The notes: generated by a model not told the origin, from the letters alone. A stretch of 64,000 nt of DNA from Senimuribacter sp049852125 (GCF_049852125.1 NZ_CP187532.1:310001-374000); one strand, 5' to 3'. Shown: positions 41,018 through 50,864, counted from the first letter of the stretch. Program-made: numbers and translations.

Positions 41018-44000
41018 ATGAGAGAACGAAAACAGACAGTGAAGAAGATCTCTGCGATTTTTCTGAGCTTTGTCATGGTTCTGTGCATGATGCCGTCCAT
41101 GGCTTTTGCAGACGCGGGAAATAACGCAGAACTGGAAGCAGCGAAATCATGTAAAGCAACCATCACTTCACAGGCGAACCAGAAGTTTCTGCATGGACCG
41201 CTGGTGGATACCACGGTAAAAGCAGATCTTGCGGAAACCTATGGTTATACTGATACGGTGAACGCCAGTGAAGGCGCTTCTGTATTGGATGCGCTGGTAC
41301 AGGCGCATATTGCCAAGTATGGAGAAGCCTTTACAGCAGAGACTGCGAAGACAAAGCTGGACGTAGATACGGAGGGTAATGTAACCCGTTATTTTGGTGA
41401 GGAAACCGATCTCAGCGGCGTTATTATCAACGGACAGCTCAGTACAGCGACACCTGGAAGTACAGCAATCAAAGACGGCGACCGCCTGGAATTCTTCCGG
41501 TATGCTTCCGCAGAAAAGAAGGATATTTATACAGGTTTTTCAGGATCCTATTATACAGGCGGAAATAGCGGGCTTCATTGGAAGCCGATGTATCGCCAAA
41601 ACAAGGCTACAGGGCAGGAGTACGGTCTGTACTGCTTTGGTTTCCTTTTAAATCAGCATGGATCAAAGGAAGAAATTGAGCGTCTTGATAAAGCGGAGCA
41701 AATGGATGGACTGCAGATTGGAATCATCGATGCAAAAACTGGTGAAGTAACCCCGATTCAGGGAGCTGTTACCGGAGGTACATATGCATCGGCTAATTTC
41801 AAATTAGATCAAACAGAAGGTCTTTGTTATCTCACGGCACTGAGCGCTGAGAAAGATGTTATCATGCCTCTTTTGGCATTTGAGCTTGTTCCGAATCCGT
41901 CGCTAAAAGTACTGGAGATTTATAGAAGCTCTGCAGACTATAAAGCACGGACAAATCCGATTGCGATGATGCCGGCGCTGCAGGATGGAAAGTTTGATGG
42001 ATATTCTATCGATATTCCTGATTATCTCAGCGATCAAGGCGTGTATATATACGGTAGCTTTTCCGATGACCCGGAAAAACCAAACAATGAGTATCTGGGT
42101 GAGAAGCTGACGCAGATGGTAAGCAACCAGTGGGGCGGCTGGGGAAACGGCAATTATGCAAAATTGAAGGATGGCTGTTTCAATGTGTACTACAGCGGCG
42201 CCATCGGTAGAGTCGCTGATTACAAAATCAAAGCGAATATTACCGCAACACTGAAAAAACTTGAGCTGGAAGGTGTAATTGATAAAGCATTCTCCCCAGA
42301 TGAGACATCCTATCATTCGTACATTGATCCAAGTGCGAAAACAACTAAGATTAAAGCAACTGGCAACGCTTCTTCGCATACCATTAAGGTCAATGGAACT
42401 CCATTTACCAGCGGAGAAGCAGGTGACTTGGAAGTTGTTTGGGATGAAAAGGACTGTATGGATGTGGAAATCGCAGTTTCCACCAGCAGCTATGAAGAGA
42501 GAATTTATCGCATTCGCTATGAGAAAGAGCCTGCAACAGAGAAGCCAACTGTTTTAGTACAGCCGAAATCCGAGGACTATATTCAGGGGGAGAAAGCTGC
42601 AGCGCTGCAGAGCAAAGCAAGTGCCAGCGGAACAGTAACCTATCAGTGGTATAAGAATAACAAAAACGCGGAAGACGGAGCAACTGCCATTGAGGGAGCA
42701 AATCAGAAAGAATACACGCCATCTACAGAAGAAATTGGAGAAGCCTACTATTTCTGCAAATTTACTAATGATGGAAATCAGGAAAAGACTTCTATTTCAG
42801 ATATTGTAAAGATCGTAGTTGATGTAGATCCGACGCCGAAAGCGGTCTTTAAAAATATCGGAAATACACTGGATGATAACTATGCATATGCATGGAAGAA
42901 AGGCTTTATTTACGAGGCTGGCGCACAAGCGGAGCCGATTTCTATTGAGCTTGAAAATCCAATAGAAGGGCTAACCTACAGTTATCGGTGGATAAACAGC
43001 AGCAGGGCAACTTCTACCAGTGGAGGCACTGTGGCAAGTGATGTCACAGAAATTACACCGGGTACAGGATTAAAATATACGAACAATACTGGTAGCTTCT
43101 ATGTGTGTCAGATAGAGTGTAAGTTTAAGGGTAAAACTTATCGTTCTTATGCGGCGACAGGTGAAAAAACAGAGGATAATAAAGACGTGATGGGCGTTTA
43201 TGTATTCATCAAAGCAAACGCAGCGTCTACACCGGAGTTTAGTACTCAGCCAACAGGCAAAGAAGATCTTCTCGTTGGGGATGGACAGCCGGCGTTGTCG
43301 ATTCGTGTAAGTAGAGAGGATGCAGGCGACTTAACCTATCAGTGGTATGTGAATACCGAAAACAGCAACGAAGGCGGAACAAAGGTTGATGGTGCGAAAT
43401 CCTCTGTTTACTATGCGCCGACGAAAGAAGCAGGAACCTTTTATTACTATTGCATTGCAACTAATCATCTGCAGGGACATACAGCATCTGCAGTATCTGA
43501 CGTCGCTAAAGTCGTAGTTGCGGATCTGCAGAGCATTGCAGATCAGAAGCTGGCGGAAGCAGGCGTAAAGGGTGACGGCACGAAAGAACATCCGTATCAG
43601 ATTGAAACTGCAGAACAGCTGAATGTTGTACGTGAGTTGGTCAGCAGTAGATATGCGTTCGCAGGCAAATATCTGTCACTGGAAAAGGACATTACCCTTC
43701 CAGCCGACTGGAAACCGATGGGCGTAACATTGAATGGTAAACCAGACATCCAAAAAGGCGCCAATCTTGCGCCGTTCAGCGGTAAACTTGACGGTAAAGA
43801 TCATACGATTACAGTACCGGAAGGCGGACTGCCGCTGCTTGGCTATGTAAAAGAGGCAGAAGTTTCCAATCTAAAAATTTATGGCAAGAAGATTGCAGGA
43901 TATGGTCTTGTAAACAATTTTGAAGGGGTTGGTCTGTCGGGAAGCGCTATTGTCATTGACAATATAACCCTTATAAATGGAACGCAGACGTTGAAAGCAG

Positions 44001-45868
44001 GTCTGATTGGCGCTAATATTACAACCAATAGTTTTGCGGGATGCTCAGCAGGATTTGCCGTAACTATAAAAAATTGTACGGCGGAAGAAGGCGTCGTCAT
44101 CGGATATGACGGAAAAGAGTCTAACATCGGCGCTTTTGCAGGAAGAATGCAGGGAACTATCGAAAACTGCGTCAACCATGGAACCGTAAAGGGTGTAAAC
44201 TACGTTGGCGGCATCATTGGATCCAGGGATAACGCCCTGGGTGCGTGCGTCGTCAAGGATTGTACTTTTGATGGGACAGTAACGGCCAGCGGCGAACAGG
44301 CAGGCGGCATCGTAGGCGGGGCGTATGTAAATACCACAGCGCCAAATGGAGTCAGAACTTACGTGACAGGAAATAAAGCCTCCGGTACCGTCACCGGTAA
44401 AAACTGTGTCGGCGGCATCATGGGCGCAGACTATTATGTCAACCAGAACTGGGGCACCGGAACCTTCAAACTCAATCAGTTTACAGGAAAGGTTGAGGCG
44501 ACAGACGGCGAGTATGTTGGCGGCGTCATCGGCTATCTGGCAAGCTTAAACAAATACGACAACGTTGCAGGAAATTACTATGCGAAGGATTGCGGCGCGG
44601 AAAAAGGCATTGGATTCGTCAAATATGTAGACACCAGCTGCAAAACTCACGAAACGGAAAGCGGCGCAACCTATGTGAATACAGCCGTTGATAAACCGAA
44701 TATCAGTGGATTTACCAAGGATAATCACAACAGAACTGACGACCCACTGGGAGCAGATGCTGTCAGATTGACCTATTCTGATGATCAGAAAGATCCGATT
44801 GTCATCGATCTGCAGATTAGCGGAGATTACAAGACGGAATATCTTGTTGGTGAAGCATTCTCCTTTGACGGTATGACGATCACGGCGACCTACCATACCG
44901 GAGAAACCAAGACACTCAAACCGAGCGAGGTAGAAGTACAGAACTTTGACGCTTCAAAGAGAGGCGCGCAGGAGGTGAAGCTGGTATACGACGGAATCAG
45001 TGCAGTGATTAACGTAACTGTGATGAAGCCAGCAGGCAGCGATATTACAGTAAGCGTAAAAATTCTGGGTGATACTGTCCATGGAGAATCCGGACAAACG
45101 CATACTCTGGCTCAAAATAATCTGCCAGAAGTATGGCTGGATACAAAGACAATCACCGTCAGCAATAACGCGACGGTTCGCGAAGCCTTAGAGAAGGCGA
45201 TTGAAGGCACCGATATCAGCTTTACAAATCCAAGCGGCAACTATATCTCCGCAGTAACCAAGGGAAAAGTAACCCTGACTGAAATGGATAACGGAAAGAA
45301 GTCCGGCTGGATGTACACTTTAAACGGTAAGCATCCTGAATTCGGAGTGGGTGAACAGTATCTGGAAAATGGAAATGTAATTATTTTACATTACACAGAT
45401 GATTACACCAAGGAAGAAGACGCATCCAAGTGGGATATGCCGGTCGTAGATCCAGAAAATCCGGGAGATACAAACATCGACGATCCGAATACGCCGCTTG
45501 ATCCGGGCAGCGCAGCAGTGAAGAAGATGGTGAAGGGATTAAAGCTGACCGCACGTTCAGCAAGAACTGCTAAGAAGAACGTGAAAGTTACGGTGAAGGC
45601 AGATAAGGCCACAGATGAAGTCATCAAGGATCTGAAAGCAATGGGATATACTGTAAAATACAGATATTATCGTTCGACGAAGAAAGCAACAGGATATAAG
45701 TCTGTGAAGACAAAGAAAACTTCATTCTATATCAGCGCTGTTGGAACTAAAGGAAAAACGTATTACTATAAGGTGCAGCTGAGAATTTATGATAAAGACG
45801 GAAAGCTGGTTGCAAAGACCGCACTGAAACAATGTAAATACGCAAAGAGAACCTGGACGAAAAAGTAG
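41018..45868 (+). CDS. Giant secreted multidomain protein with DUF4430 domain
   Basis: A 1616-residue exported protein under cobalamin riboswitch 1. A signal peptide (KKISAIFLSFVMVLCM..AFA, ~32 residues) is followed by a DUF4430-like N-terminal region (~45-230, with the ASVLDALVQAH block), a cadherin-like beta sandwich (~411-504), three Ig-like domains (~508-600, 606-734, 739-834), a GLUG-type repeat region (~848-1228, repeated GG-I-G motifs), a Big_3-type Ig domain (~1248-1338), a C-terminal DUF4430 domain (~1341-1474, GWMYTLNGKHPEFG and the VIILHY strand) and an Fn3-like end. DUF4430 is called transcobalamin-like C-terminal in domain databases, so a cobamide-binding adhesin or capture protein is inferred. 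No LPXTG anchor is seen; how it is retained is unknown. Confidence 0.85.
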   Translation: MRERKQTVKKISAIFLSFVMVLCMMPSMAFADAGNNAELEAAKSCKATITSQANQKFLHGPLVDTTVKADLAETYGYTDTVNASEGASVLDALVQAHIAKYGEAFTAETAKTKLDVDTEGNVTRYFGEETDLSGVIINGQLSTATPGSTAIKDGDRLEFFRYASAEKKDIYTGFSGSYYTGGNSGLHWKPMYRQNKATGQEYGLYCFGFLLNQHGSKEEIERLDKAEQMDGLQIGIIDAKTGEVTPIQGAVTGGTYASANFKLDQTEGLCYLTALSAEKDVIMPLLAFELVPNPSLKVLEIYRSSADYKARTNPIAMMPALQDGKFDGYSIDIPDYLSDQGVYIYGSFSDDPEKPNNEYLGEKLTQMVSNQWGGWGNGNYAKLKDGCFNVYYSGAIGRVADYKIKANITATLKKLELEGVIDKAFSPDETSYHSYIDPSAKTTKIKATGNASSHTIKVNGTPFTSGEAGDLEVVWDEKDCMDVEIAVSTSSYEERIYRIRYEKEPATEKPTVLVQPKSEDYIQGEKAAALQSKASASGTVTYQWYKNNKNAEDGATAIEGANQKEYTPSTEEIGEAYYFCKFTNDGNQEKTSISDIVKIVVDVDPTPKAVFKNIGNTLDDNYAYAWKKGFIYEAGAQAEPISIELENPIEGLTYSYRWINSSRATSTSGGTVASDVTEITPGTGLKYTNNTGSFYVCQIECKFKGKTYRSYAATGEKTEDNKDVMGVYVFIKANAASTPEFSTQPTGKEDLLVGDGQPALSIRVSREDAGDLTYQWYVNTENSNEGGTKVDGAKSSVYYAPTKEAGTFYYYCIATNHLQGHTASAVSDVAKVVVADLQSIADQKLAEAGVKGDGTKEHPYQIETAEQLNVVRELVSSRYAFAGKYLSLEKDITLPADWKPMGVTLNGKPDIQKGANLAPFSGKLDGKDHTITVPEGGLPLLGYVKEAEVSNLKIYGKKIAGYGLVNNFEGVGLSGSAIVIDNITLINGTQTLKAGLIGANITTNSFAGCSAGFAVTIKNCTAEEGVVIGYDGKESNIGAFAGRMQGTIENCVNHGTVKGVNYVGGIIGSRDNALGACVVKDCTFDGTVTASGEQAGGIVGGAYVNTTAPNGVRTYVTGNKASGTVTGKNCVGGIMGADYYVNQNWGTGTFKLNQFTGKVEATDGEYVGGVIGYLASLNKYDNVAGNYYAKDCGAEKGIGFVKYVDTSCKTHETESGATYVNTAVDKPNISGFTKDNHNRTDDPLGADAVRLTYSDDQKDPIVIDLQISGDYKTEYLVGEAFSFDGMTITATYHTGETKTLKPSEVEVQNFDASKRGAQEVKLVYDGISAVINVTVMKPAGSDITVSVKILGDTVHGESGQTHTLAQNNLPEVWLDTKTITVSNNATVREALEKAIEGTDISFTNPSGNYISAVTKGKVTLTEMDNGKKSGWMYTLNGKHPEFGVGEQYLENGNVIILHYTDDYTKEEDASKWDMPVVDPENPGDTNIDDPNTPLDPGSAAVKKMVKGLKLTARSARTAKKNVKVTVKADKATDEVIKDLKAMGYTVKYRYYRSTKKATGYKSVKTKKTSFYISAVGTKGKTYYYKVQLRIYDKDGKLVAKTALKQCKYAKRTWTKK

Positions 45869-45889
45869 AAACCTGAGATAAAAAGATAT

Positions 45890-45940
45890 AAGCTGCTCCA
45901 TCCTTGAAAACTGTTTGGATGGGGCAGTTTATTATAATTT
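45890..45940 (+). terminator. Intrinsic terminator after the 1616-aa gene
   Basis: GCTGCTCCATCC pairs with GGATGGGGCAGT (one bulge) around a 13-base loop, followed by TTATTATAATTTTTG. Confidence 0.8.
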
Positions 45941-46034
45941 TTGTTAAAAACGTGTTTTAGTAAAAAAATTGGATAAACCGGAAAAGTGACAAAATCAGTG
46001 CTAAGCGGAGGGGGACTTTTTACCAATTTCGCAC

Positions 46035-46063
46035 TGTACAAACATTACTTATCGTGATATACT
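46035..46063 (+). promoter_or_regulatory. Candidate promoter of the riboswitch-2 operon
   Basis: TGTACA (46035-46040), 17-base spacer, TATACT (46058-46063), shortly before the aptamer. The -35 is weak. Confidence 0.5.
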
Positions 46064-46099
46064 GTAAGTAATATATTTTATAGAAACAACTGAATAAAA

Positions 46100-46266
46100 T
46101 CGGTTCTATGTTCTGATTTTGATCAGCTAAGAGGGAAGCAGGTTTGAATCCTGCGCGGTTACCGTCGCTGTATTGAAGGAGCGCTGTTAAGAAACCACTA
46201 ATGTTTTGCAATGAAATGTCGGGAAGGATAGCAGTGTGATGATTTCTGAGCCAGAAGACCTGCATG
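46100..46266 (+). promoter_or_regulatory. Cobalamin riboswitch 2, diverged
   Basis: Recognisable parts are AGGGAAGCAGGTTTGAATCC, GCGCGGTTACCGTCGCTGTA, AAACCACTAATG, GGGAAGGAT and the B12 box GAGCCAGAAGACCTGC (46248-46263). Compared with copies 1 and 3 the CCCGCCACTGT core reads TACCGTCGCTGT and the B12 box has one change, so this copy is a variant. It heads the nine-gene transport operon. Confidence 0.88.
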
Positions 46267-46327
46267 GAATGTCGAAGGCTGACGGTTATTGGCTAAACGA
46301 GGAATAAAATTAGAGTACAGAAATACG

Positions 46328-46360
46328 GACTGTAGCGCATTGGCGCTACAGTCTTTTAAT
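46328..46360 (+). terminator. Riboswitch-2 expression-platform terminator
   Basis: ACTGTAGCGC and GCGCTACAGT form a ten-pair stem with an ATTG loop, followed by CTTTTAATTT, just before the first gene. Confidence 0.88.
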
Positions 46361-46377
46361 TTATGATATAGGAGATC

Positions 46378-47415
46378 ATGAAGTTGGATCGTGGGAAAGA
46401 GTTGGAAAAATTAAAACGGCATTTGATCGAAGTGCTGTGCAGACAGCCGGACAAAAAATATCAGATGGAAAATCGAAACTCCCCTGTTTGGCAGCATTAT
46501 GCTATTGCCGGTAAAGAAGGAAAATTGCTTTATGAGAGCTTTAGTGACGCAGAATTACTGCAATTTCTCCGAGATACTGCAGCAGCGCTGAACCATACGC
46601 CAGCACAGAAGGAAGTATTCTGGGTCATGCGGGAATATATCAAGCGCAGATTTGGAAAGTGGCCTTATGCCCTTCGCATGGCAGGACTCTCTACGTCTGC
46701 AGGAAAAGGCGGCATATCCATGAACGCGCAGCAGGCAGAGGAGGAACGCAGAAAAAAGCTTTTGGAGCAGGTACGGGAGGAAGCGATCCGGCGGGGAAGG
46801 ATTCCACATCCCAAGGATATGCCACAGGCCTGTAAGGATTTGAAAAAACACTATAAGCTTTGGTCTGAGGTTTTGAAAGCCGCTGGTGTGAGTGCGCAGC
46901 TGCTCAATGAGAAGTCGGTATACAAAATTGAGGATTTGGAGCCGGAATATGTAGAGATGCTGGAAGAAGTAAAGACGCGCGCGTATGAGCTGGGAAGAAG
47001 TCCTGCTCATGGAGAAATTGACCTGGAATTAAAGCGGGCGCTGATTGCGCGCTGTGGGTCGTGGAGGAACGCGCTGTTTCAGATTGGACTTTTACCCGCC
47101 GCGGCAAAGACGCCGTTTCAGAATATTTATATTGATTACAGAAAAGCTGAAAACAGGCATGGACATACAGAGGGTAGTGGCGACTGCTATTTCAGGGTGC
47201 TCAATTTAAGCGCTGAAGATAAAGGACTGTTAGCTGCGCTGGACGCTTTGTATCGAAAAACCGGCAAACCGCCTCTTTCGGAAGAAGTGCCGAAGGAGAT
47301 TCGCGTCAGCTTACATAAGCTCTGCGGCTCTTGGGCCAACGTGTTGTATCAGATTGGAATTAAACCAGAGGATTACTATAAGACATTGAAGGAGGCAAAT
47401 GCCCATGGACAATAA
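46378..47415 (+). CDS. HNH_repeat-type protein, no nuclease domain
   Basis: A 345-residue soluble protein, first gene of the riboswitch-2 operon. It consists of four ~50-residue repeats (about 56-104, 124-172, 190-239, 281-329), each a helix, a GR-P loop and a helix-plus ending such as FGKWPYALRMAGLS, GSWRNALFQIGL or GSWANVLYQIGI. This matches the homing-endonuclease-associated repeat, a small DNA-binding helical unit, but no HNH or GIY-YIG catalytic domain is present. It might be a DNA-binding regulator of B12 genes or a domesticated relic; this is inference. AGGAGATC precedes the ATG; the stop overlaps ecfT. Confidence 0.7.
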   Translation: MKLDRGKELEKLKRHLIEVLCRQPDKKYQMENRNSPVWQHYAIAGKEGKLLYESFSDAELLQFLRDTAAALNHTPAQKEVFWVMREYIKRRFGKWPYALRMAGLSTSAGKGGISMNAQQAEEERRKKLLEQVREEAIRRGRIPHPKDMPQACKDLKKHYKLWSEVLKAAGVSAQLLNEKSVYKIEDLEPEYVEMLEEVKTRAYELGRSPAHGEIDLELKRALIARCGSWRNALFQIGLLPAAAKTPFQNIYIDYRKAENRHGHTEGSGDCYFRVLNLSAEDKGLLAALDALYRKTGKPPLSEEVPKEIRVSLHKLCGSWANVLYQIGIKPEDYYKTLKEANAHGQ

Positions 47416-48313
47416 AGGCTTGGGAGAAACAGCGGAATTTTGTTCCTACCATCCCTTGGTGAATATTACATATTTTGCGCTGGTTGCTGGAATTACCATG
47501 TTTTCCATATCACCCTACTTTTTGGCAGTAACGATGGTCTTGTCATGGAGCTACGCTTTTGTTCTGAAAGGAACAAAGAGCCTGCGAAACAACGTGCTGA
47601 TTACCCTTTCCATGCTTCTGATTATGGTAATCATCAATATGTTTTTTAATAACAATGGGGAAACGGTATTGTTTTACATCAATACCAACAGGATTACGGC
47701 AGAATCCATCGCCTATGGGATTGCCTCCGCGGTGATGCTGATTGCGGTAGTCGTATGGTTTTCCTGCTTTAATGTGATTATTACAGCAGATAAGCTGATT
47801 TATCTGTTTGGCAAAGTCGCTCCGGTACTGGGATTGACTCTGTCCATGATTTTCAGATTTATTCCTCTGCTCAAAACACGCTTTGCAGAGATTACCCTGG
47901 GACAGAAGTGTATGAAACGCAGCCATGCCGAAGGCAATCTAATTAGACGCGCCAGACAGCTTTTAAAGGAAGTTTCGATTTTAATTGCCTGGTCGCTGGA
48001 AGCGTCCATTGAAAGCGCTGACTCTATGGAAGCCAGAGGGTATGGACTAAAGGGGAGAACCAGCTTTCACCTTTTTAAGCTGACGCAAAGGGATATTGCT
48101 ATGCTGATTCTGATGGGCGTATCGGCTGCCCCGGTGATTTACGGCGCATATCAGGGCGTCACAAATATGTATTTTTATCCGAAGCTGGTGTTTCCGGCGC
48201 TGGATATGACGACGGTATTTGCATTAATCTGCTACACGATTTTAGCGACATCCCCAATGATTATCGACATCGCAGGAGAATATAAATGGAAACAATTAGA
48301 CTTGAACATGTAA
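47405..48313 (+). CDS. ECF transporter T component, B12 operon
   Basis: Membrane coupling subunit of a dedicated (group I type) ECF transporter, 302 residues with about six hydrophobic segments and the EcfT motif SMEARGYGLKGRT, the arginine-rich coupling-helix signature. The ATG at 47405 is preferred to the one at 47399 because AAGGAGG then has 9-base spacing. It overlaps the upstream gene by 11 bases and the ATPase gene by 28, so these subunits are made together. It is only distantly like the housekeeping EcfT at 11299. Confidence 0.9.
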   Translation: MDNKGLGETAEFCSYHPLVNITYFALVAGITMFSISPYFLAVTMVLSWSYAFVLKGTKSLRNNVLITLSMLLIMVIINMFFNNNGETVLFYINTNRITAESIAYGIASAVMLIAVVVWFSCFNVIITADKLIYLFGKVAPVLGLTLSMIFRFIPLLKTRFAEITLGQKCMKRSHAEGNLIRRARQLLKEVSILIAWSLEASIESADSMEARGYGLKGRTSFHLFKLTQRDIAMLILMGVSAAPVIYGAYQGVTNMYFYPKLVFPALDMTTVFALICYTILATSPMIIDIAGEYKWKQLDLNM

Positions 48314-49929
48314 CTTTTTCTTATCCGCTGGCGGAGGGGAACGCCCTTGATGACGTGAGCTTTGCCATACAGCCCAGCGAGTTTATCGTCCTTTGCGGTA
48401 AATCGGGATGCGGAAAAAGTACCCTTTTGAAACAACTGAAGAAAAACTTGATTCCCTATGGCGCTTTGGAAGGAAGCGTGTTGTACTGCGGAGAACCTGT
48501 GGCAGAGCTTGACGACCGGCGCAGCGTGACGGAGATTGGCTTTGTACAGCAGAATCCGGACAATCAGATTGTCACTGACAAGGTTTGGCACGAGCTTGCC
48601 TTTGGTCTTGAAAGTTTGGGCATGGACAATGCGTCCATCAAGCGCAGGGTCGCGGAGATGGCAAGCTATTTCGACATTCAGGGATGGTTTCGCAAAAGTG
48701 TAAGCGAGCTGTCCGGCGGGCAAAAGCAGCTTCTCAATCTGGCGTCGATTATGGCGATGCAGCCAAAGCTGCTCATCTTGGATGAACCAACCTCACAGCT
48801 TGATCCTATTGCGGCGTCGGAATTTTTATCTACGATTTACAAAATAAACAGAGATTTGGGTACGACCATTCTCATCTCGGAGCACCGGCTGGAGGAAATT
48901 TTTCCTATGGCGGACAAAGTGATGGTGATGGATCAGGGAAAGATTATCGCCTTTGACGAGCCGGGAAATATCGGTGAATTTTTGTCAGGCGATACAGAGG
49001 AAGACAGACACCCGATGTTTTACGGTCTGCCTGCGGTCATGCGGATTTTCGCAAGCGTACTGCCTGATGAAAAAAGTCCCTTGACCATTCGTGAAGGAAG
49101 ACTGAAAGCGGCGCAGCTTTTGGAAGGAAAGGAGCCGGAGCCGGTAAAGCCAGAAGATTGCGGGGAGGAAAGCCCGGCAAAGCCGGTCATTACCGTAAAA
49201 GACCTTTGGTTTAAATACAGTAAAACCAGCGGAGAAGTTTTACGGGGACTGAATCTTTCCGTGGAAGAGAATCAGTGGTACTGCCTTCTGGGCGGAAACG
49301 GCACCGGAAAGAGTACGACGCTGAAAGTAATCGCGGGCATTTTGAAGGGGCAGCGAGGCAGTGTAAAGACAGACCGGGATGTGATGTCCATGCTGCCGCA
49401 AAATCCCCAGGCCCTTTTTACCGAAATTACGGTGGAGGAGGAGCTTCTGGAAGCCCTCCATTATACGAGAATTTGTGACAGTATTAGAGTTGAGCGAGTT
49501 AACGCTATGCTGCAGCTGATGGAAATAGAGCATTTGAGAAAAGCAAACCCTTATGATCTGTCCGGGGGAGAGCAGCAGAGATTGGCCCTTGGAAAAATTC
49601 TTTTACTGGAGCCGAAAATTTTGCTGCTGGATGAACCGACCAAGGGACTGGATCCATTCTTTAAGCGAACTTTGGCGGGCATTTTGAGAAGGCTTGTGGA
49701 CAGCGGGGTCACGATTTTTATGGTTTCTCACGATGTGGAGTTCTGTGCTGAGTACGCGGATAAATGCGCCATGTTCTTTGATGGGGATATTGTGTCCATC
49801 GGAACGCCGAAGGCCTTCTTTTCCGGCAACAGCTTTTACACGACGACGGCAAATAAAATTATTCGCCAGTGGAAGCCGGATGGTATCACCTGCGAGGAGG
49901 TGGCTGCATGGCTAAAAGCTGCAATATAA
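48286..49929 (+). CDS. ECF transporter ATPase, fused double domain
   Basis: A 547-residue protein with two ABC ATPase domains in one chain. Domain 1 has Walker A GKSGCGKST, signature LSGGQKQ and Walker B LLILDEPTSQLD; domain 2 (from ~residue 300) has GGNGTGKSTT, LSGGEQQR and ILLLDEPTKGLD. It replaces the usual EcfA1/EcfA2 pair. Co-transcribed between T and S components behind a cobalamin riboswitch, so it most probably energises cobamide or cobamide-precursor import. Both active sites look complete. Confidence 0.93.
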   Translation: METIRLEHVTFSYPLAEGNALDDVSFAIQPSEFIVLCGKSGCGKSTLLKQLKKNLIPYGALEGSVLYCGEPVAELDDRRSVTEIGFVQQNPDNQIVTDKVWHELAFGLESLGMDNASIKRRVAEMASYFDIQGWFRKSVSELSGGQKQLLNLASIMAMQPKLLILDEPTSQLDPIAASEFLSTIYKINRDLGTTILISEHRLEEIFPMADKVMVMDQGKIIAFDEPGNIGEFLSGDTEEDRHPMFYGLPAVMRIFASVLPDEKSPLTIREGRLKAAQLLEGKEPEPVKPEDCGEESPAKPVITVKDLWFKYSKTSGEVLRGLNLSVEENQWYCLLGGNGTGKSTTLKVIAGILKGQRGSVKTDRDVMSMLPQNPQALFTEITVEEELLEALHYTRICDSIRVERVNAMLQLMEIEHLRKANPYDLSGGEQQRLALGKILLLEPKILLLDEPTKGLDPFFKRTLAGILRRLVDSGVTIFMVSHDVEFCAEYADKCAMFFDGDIVSIGTPKAFFSGNSFYTTTANKIIRQWKPDGITCEEVAAWLKAAI

Positions 49930-50840
49930 CCCAGGTAGAGGCAGCCCACCGCAAACGGACGATGGTGTCGGCGCTGCTGATTTTTCTGGCGATGCCGCTG
50001 ACGATTTTCGTTGGATTGCAGTTTGGAAAGAGCAAATATATGGTGGTCAGCATCATTTTACTGGTGTATACTATGCTGCCATTCTTCATGGTCTTTGAGA
50101 GGCGAAAGCCGAAAGCGCGAGAAATAGTGCTGATTGCCATGATGTCAGCGCTGACCGTGGCGCTGCAGCTGTTCTGTCATATTACGCTTCCGCTGCAGAT
50201 TGGTACGGCAATGATTATTGTATCGGGCATTTCGCTGGGACCGGAGGCTGGATTTCTCATCGGCGCGGTAGCAAGGTTTGTCTGCAACTTTTATATGGGG
50301 CAGGGGCCGTGGCTGCCATGGCAGATGTTCTGCTGGGGCATTCTGGGGTTCCTTGCGGGTCTGGCCTTTAACAAGGTGGATTTGGATGAACTTAAATCTC
50401 GCCATTTCAAGGTGATGATGGGACCAGTGCTGTGTGTGATATTCGGCATTTTGATTGCTTACGTGTGCTATCAGATTTGGCCGGGAAATGATGATACCTT
50501 TTTGGGCTGGCGTTTGTACGTATTTGGATTTCTGGGACTTTTGGCAGGCGTGCTTCTGCAGAGAAAGAGACTGCCGGTGGATGGTATTACCTTGTCGATA
50601 TTTACTTTTTTCACAGTGTTCGTGCTCTATGGCGGCATTATGAATATCTGCGCCATGGTCACTGCTGCCGGCGCTCCCGGCGCGGAAATTTCCATTGAAC
50701 GAATGCGGGCTTTATATATCTCCGGCGTGCCTTATGATTTTTATCATGCCAGCACGGCGGCGCTGTGCGTGTTTCTCTTTGGCAACAGCATCATCAAGAA
50801 GCTGGAGAGAATTAAAATCAAGTACGGGATTTATAAGTAA
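49908..50840 (+). CDS. ECF transporter S component, likely cobamide-specific
   Basis: A 310-residue membrane protein with about eight hydrophobic segments. The ATG at 49908 is used because GAGGAGGTG precedes it. The middle (ALTVALQLFCHITLPLQIGTAMIIVSGISLGPEAGFLIGAVARFVCNF) has the typical S-component pattern of a small-residue first helix and a GP-G-G-G run; the protein is longer than a standard ~190-residue S component and carries an extra N-terminal part. Cobalamin (CbrT-like role) or another corrinoid is inferred only from the riboswitch and partners. It overlaps the ATPase gene by 22 bases. Confidence 0.82.
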   Translation: MAKSCNITQVEAAHRKRTMVSALLIFLAMPLTIFVGLQFGKSKYMVVSIILLVYTMLPFFMVFERRKPKAREIVLIAMMSALTVALQLFCHITLPLQIGTAMIIVSGISLGPEAGFLIGAVARFVCNFYMGQGPWLPWQMFCWGILGFLAGLAFNKVDLDELKSRHFKVMMGPVLCVIFGILIAYVCYQIWPGNDDTFLGWRLYVFGFLGLLAGVLLQRKRLPVDGITLSIFTFFTVFVLYGGIMNICAMVTAAGAPGAEISIERMRALYISGVPYDFYHASTAALCVFLFGNSIIKKLERIKIKYGIYK

Positions 50841-50864
50841 TGGAATCGTAAAATGGAGGGAATC

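Noticed and set aside
41018..45868. LPXTG or S-layer anchoring of the 1616-aa protein
   Set aside because: No LPXTG motif, C-terminal hydrophobic helix or SLH repeats are visible; the protein ends in a basic Fn3-like domain.
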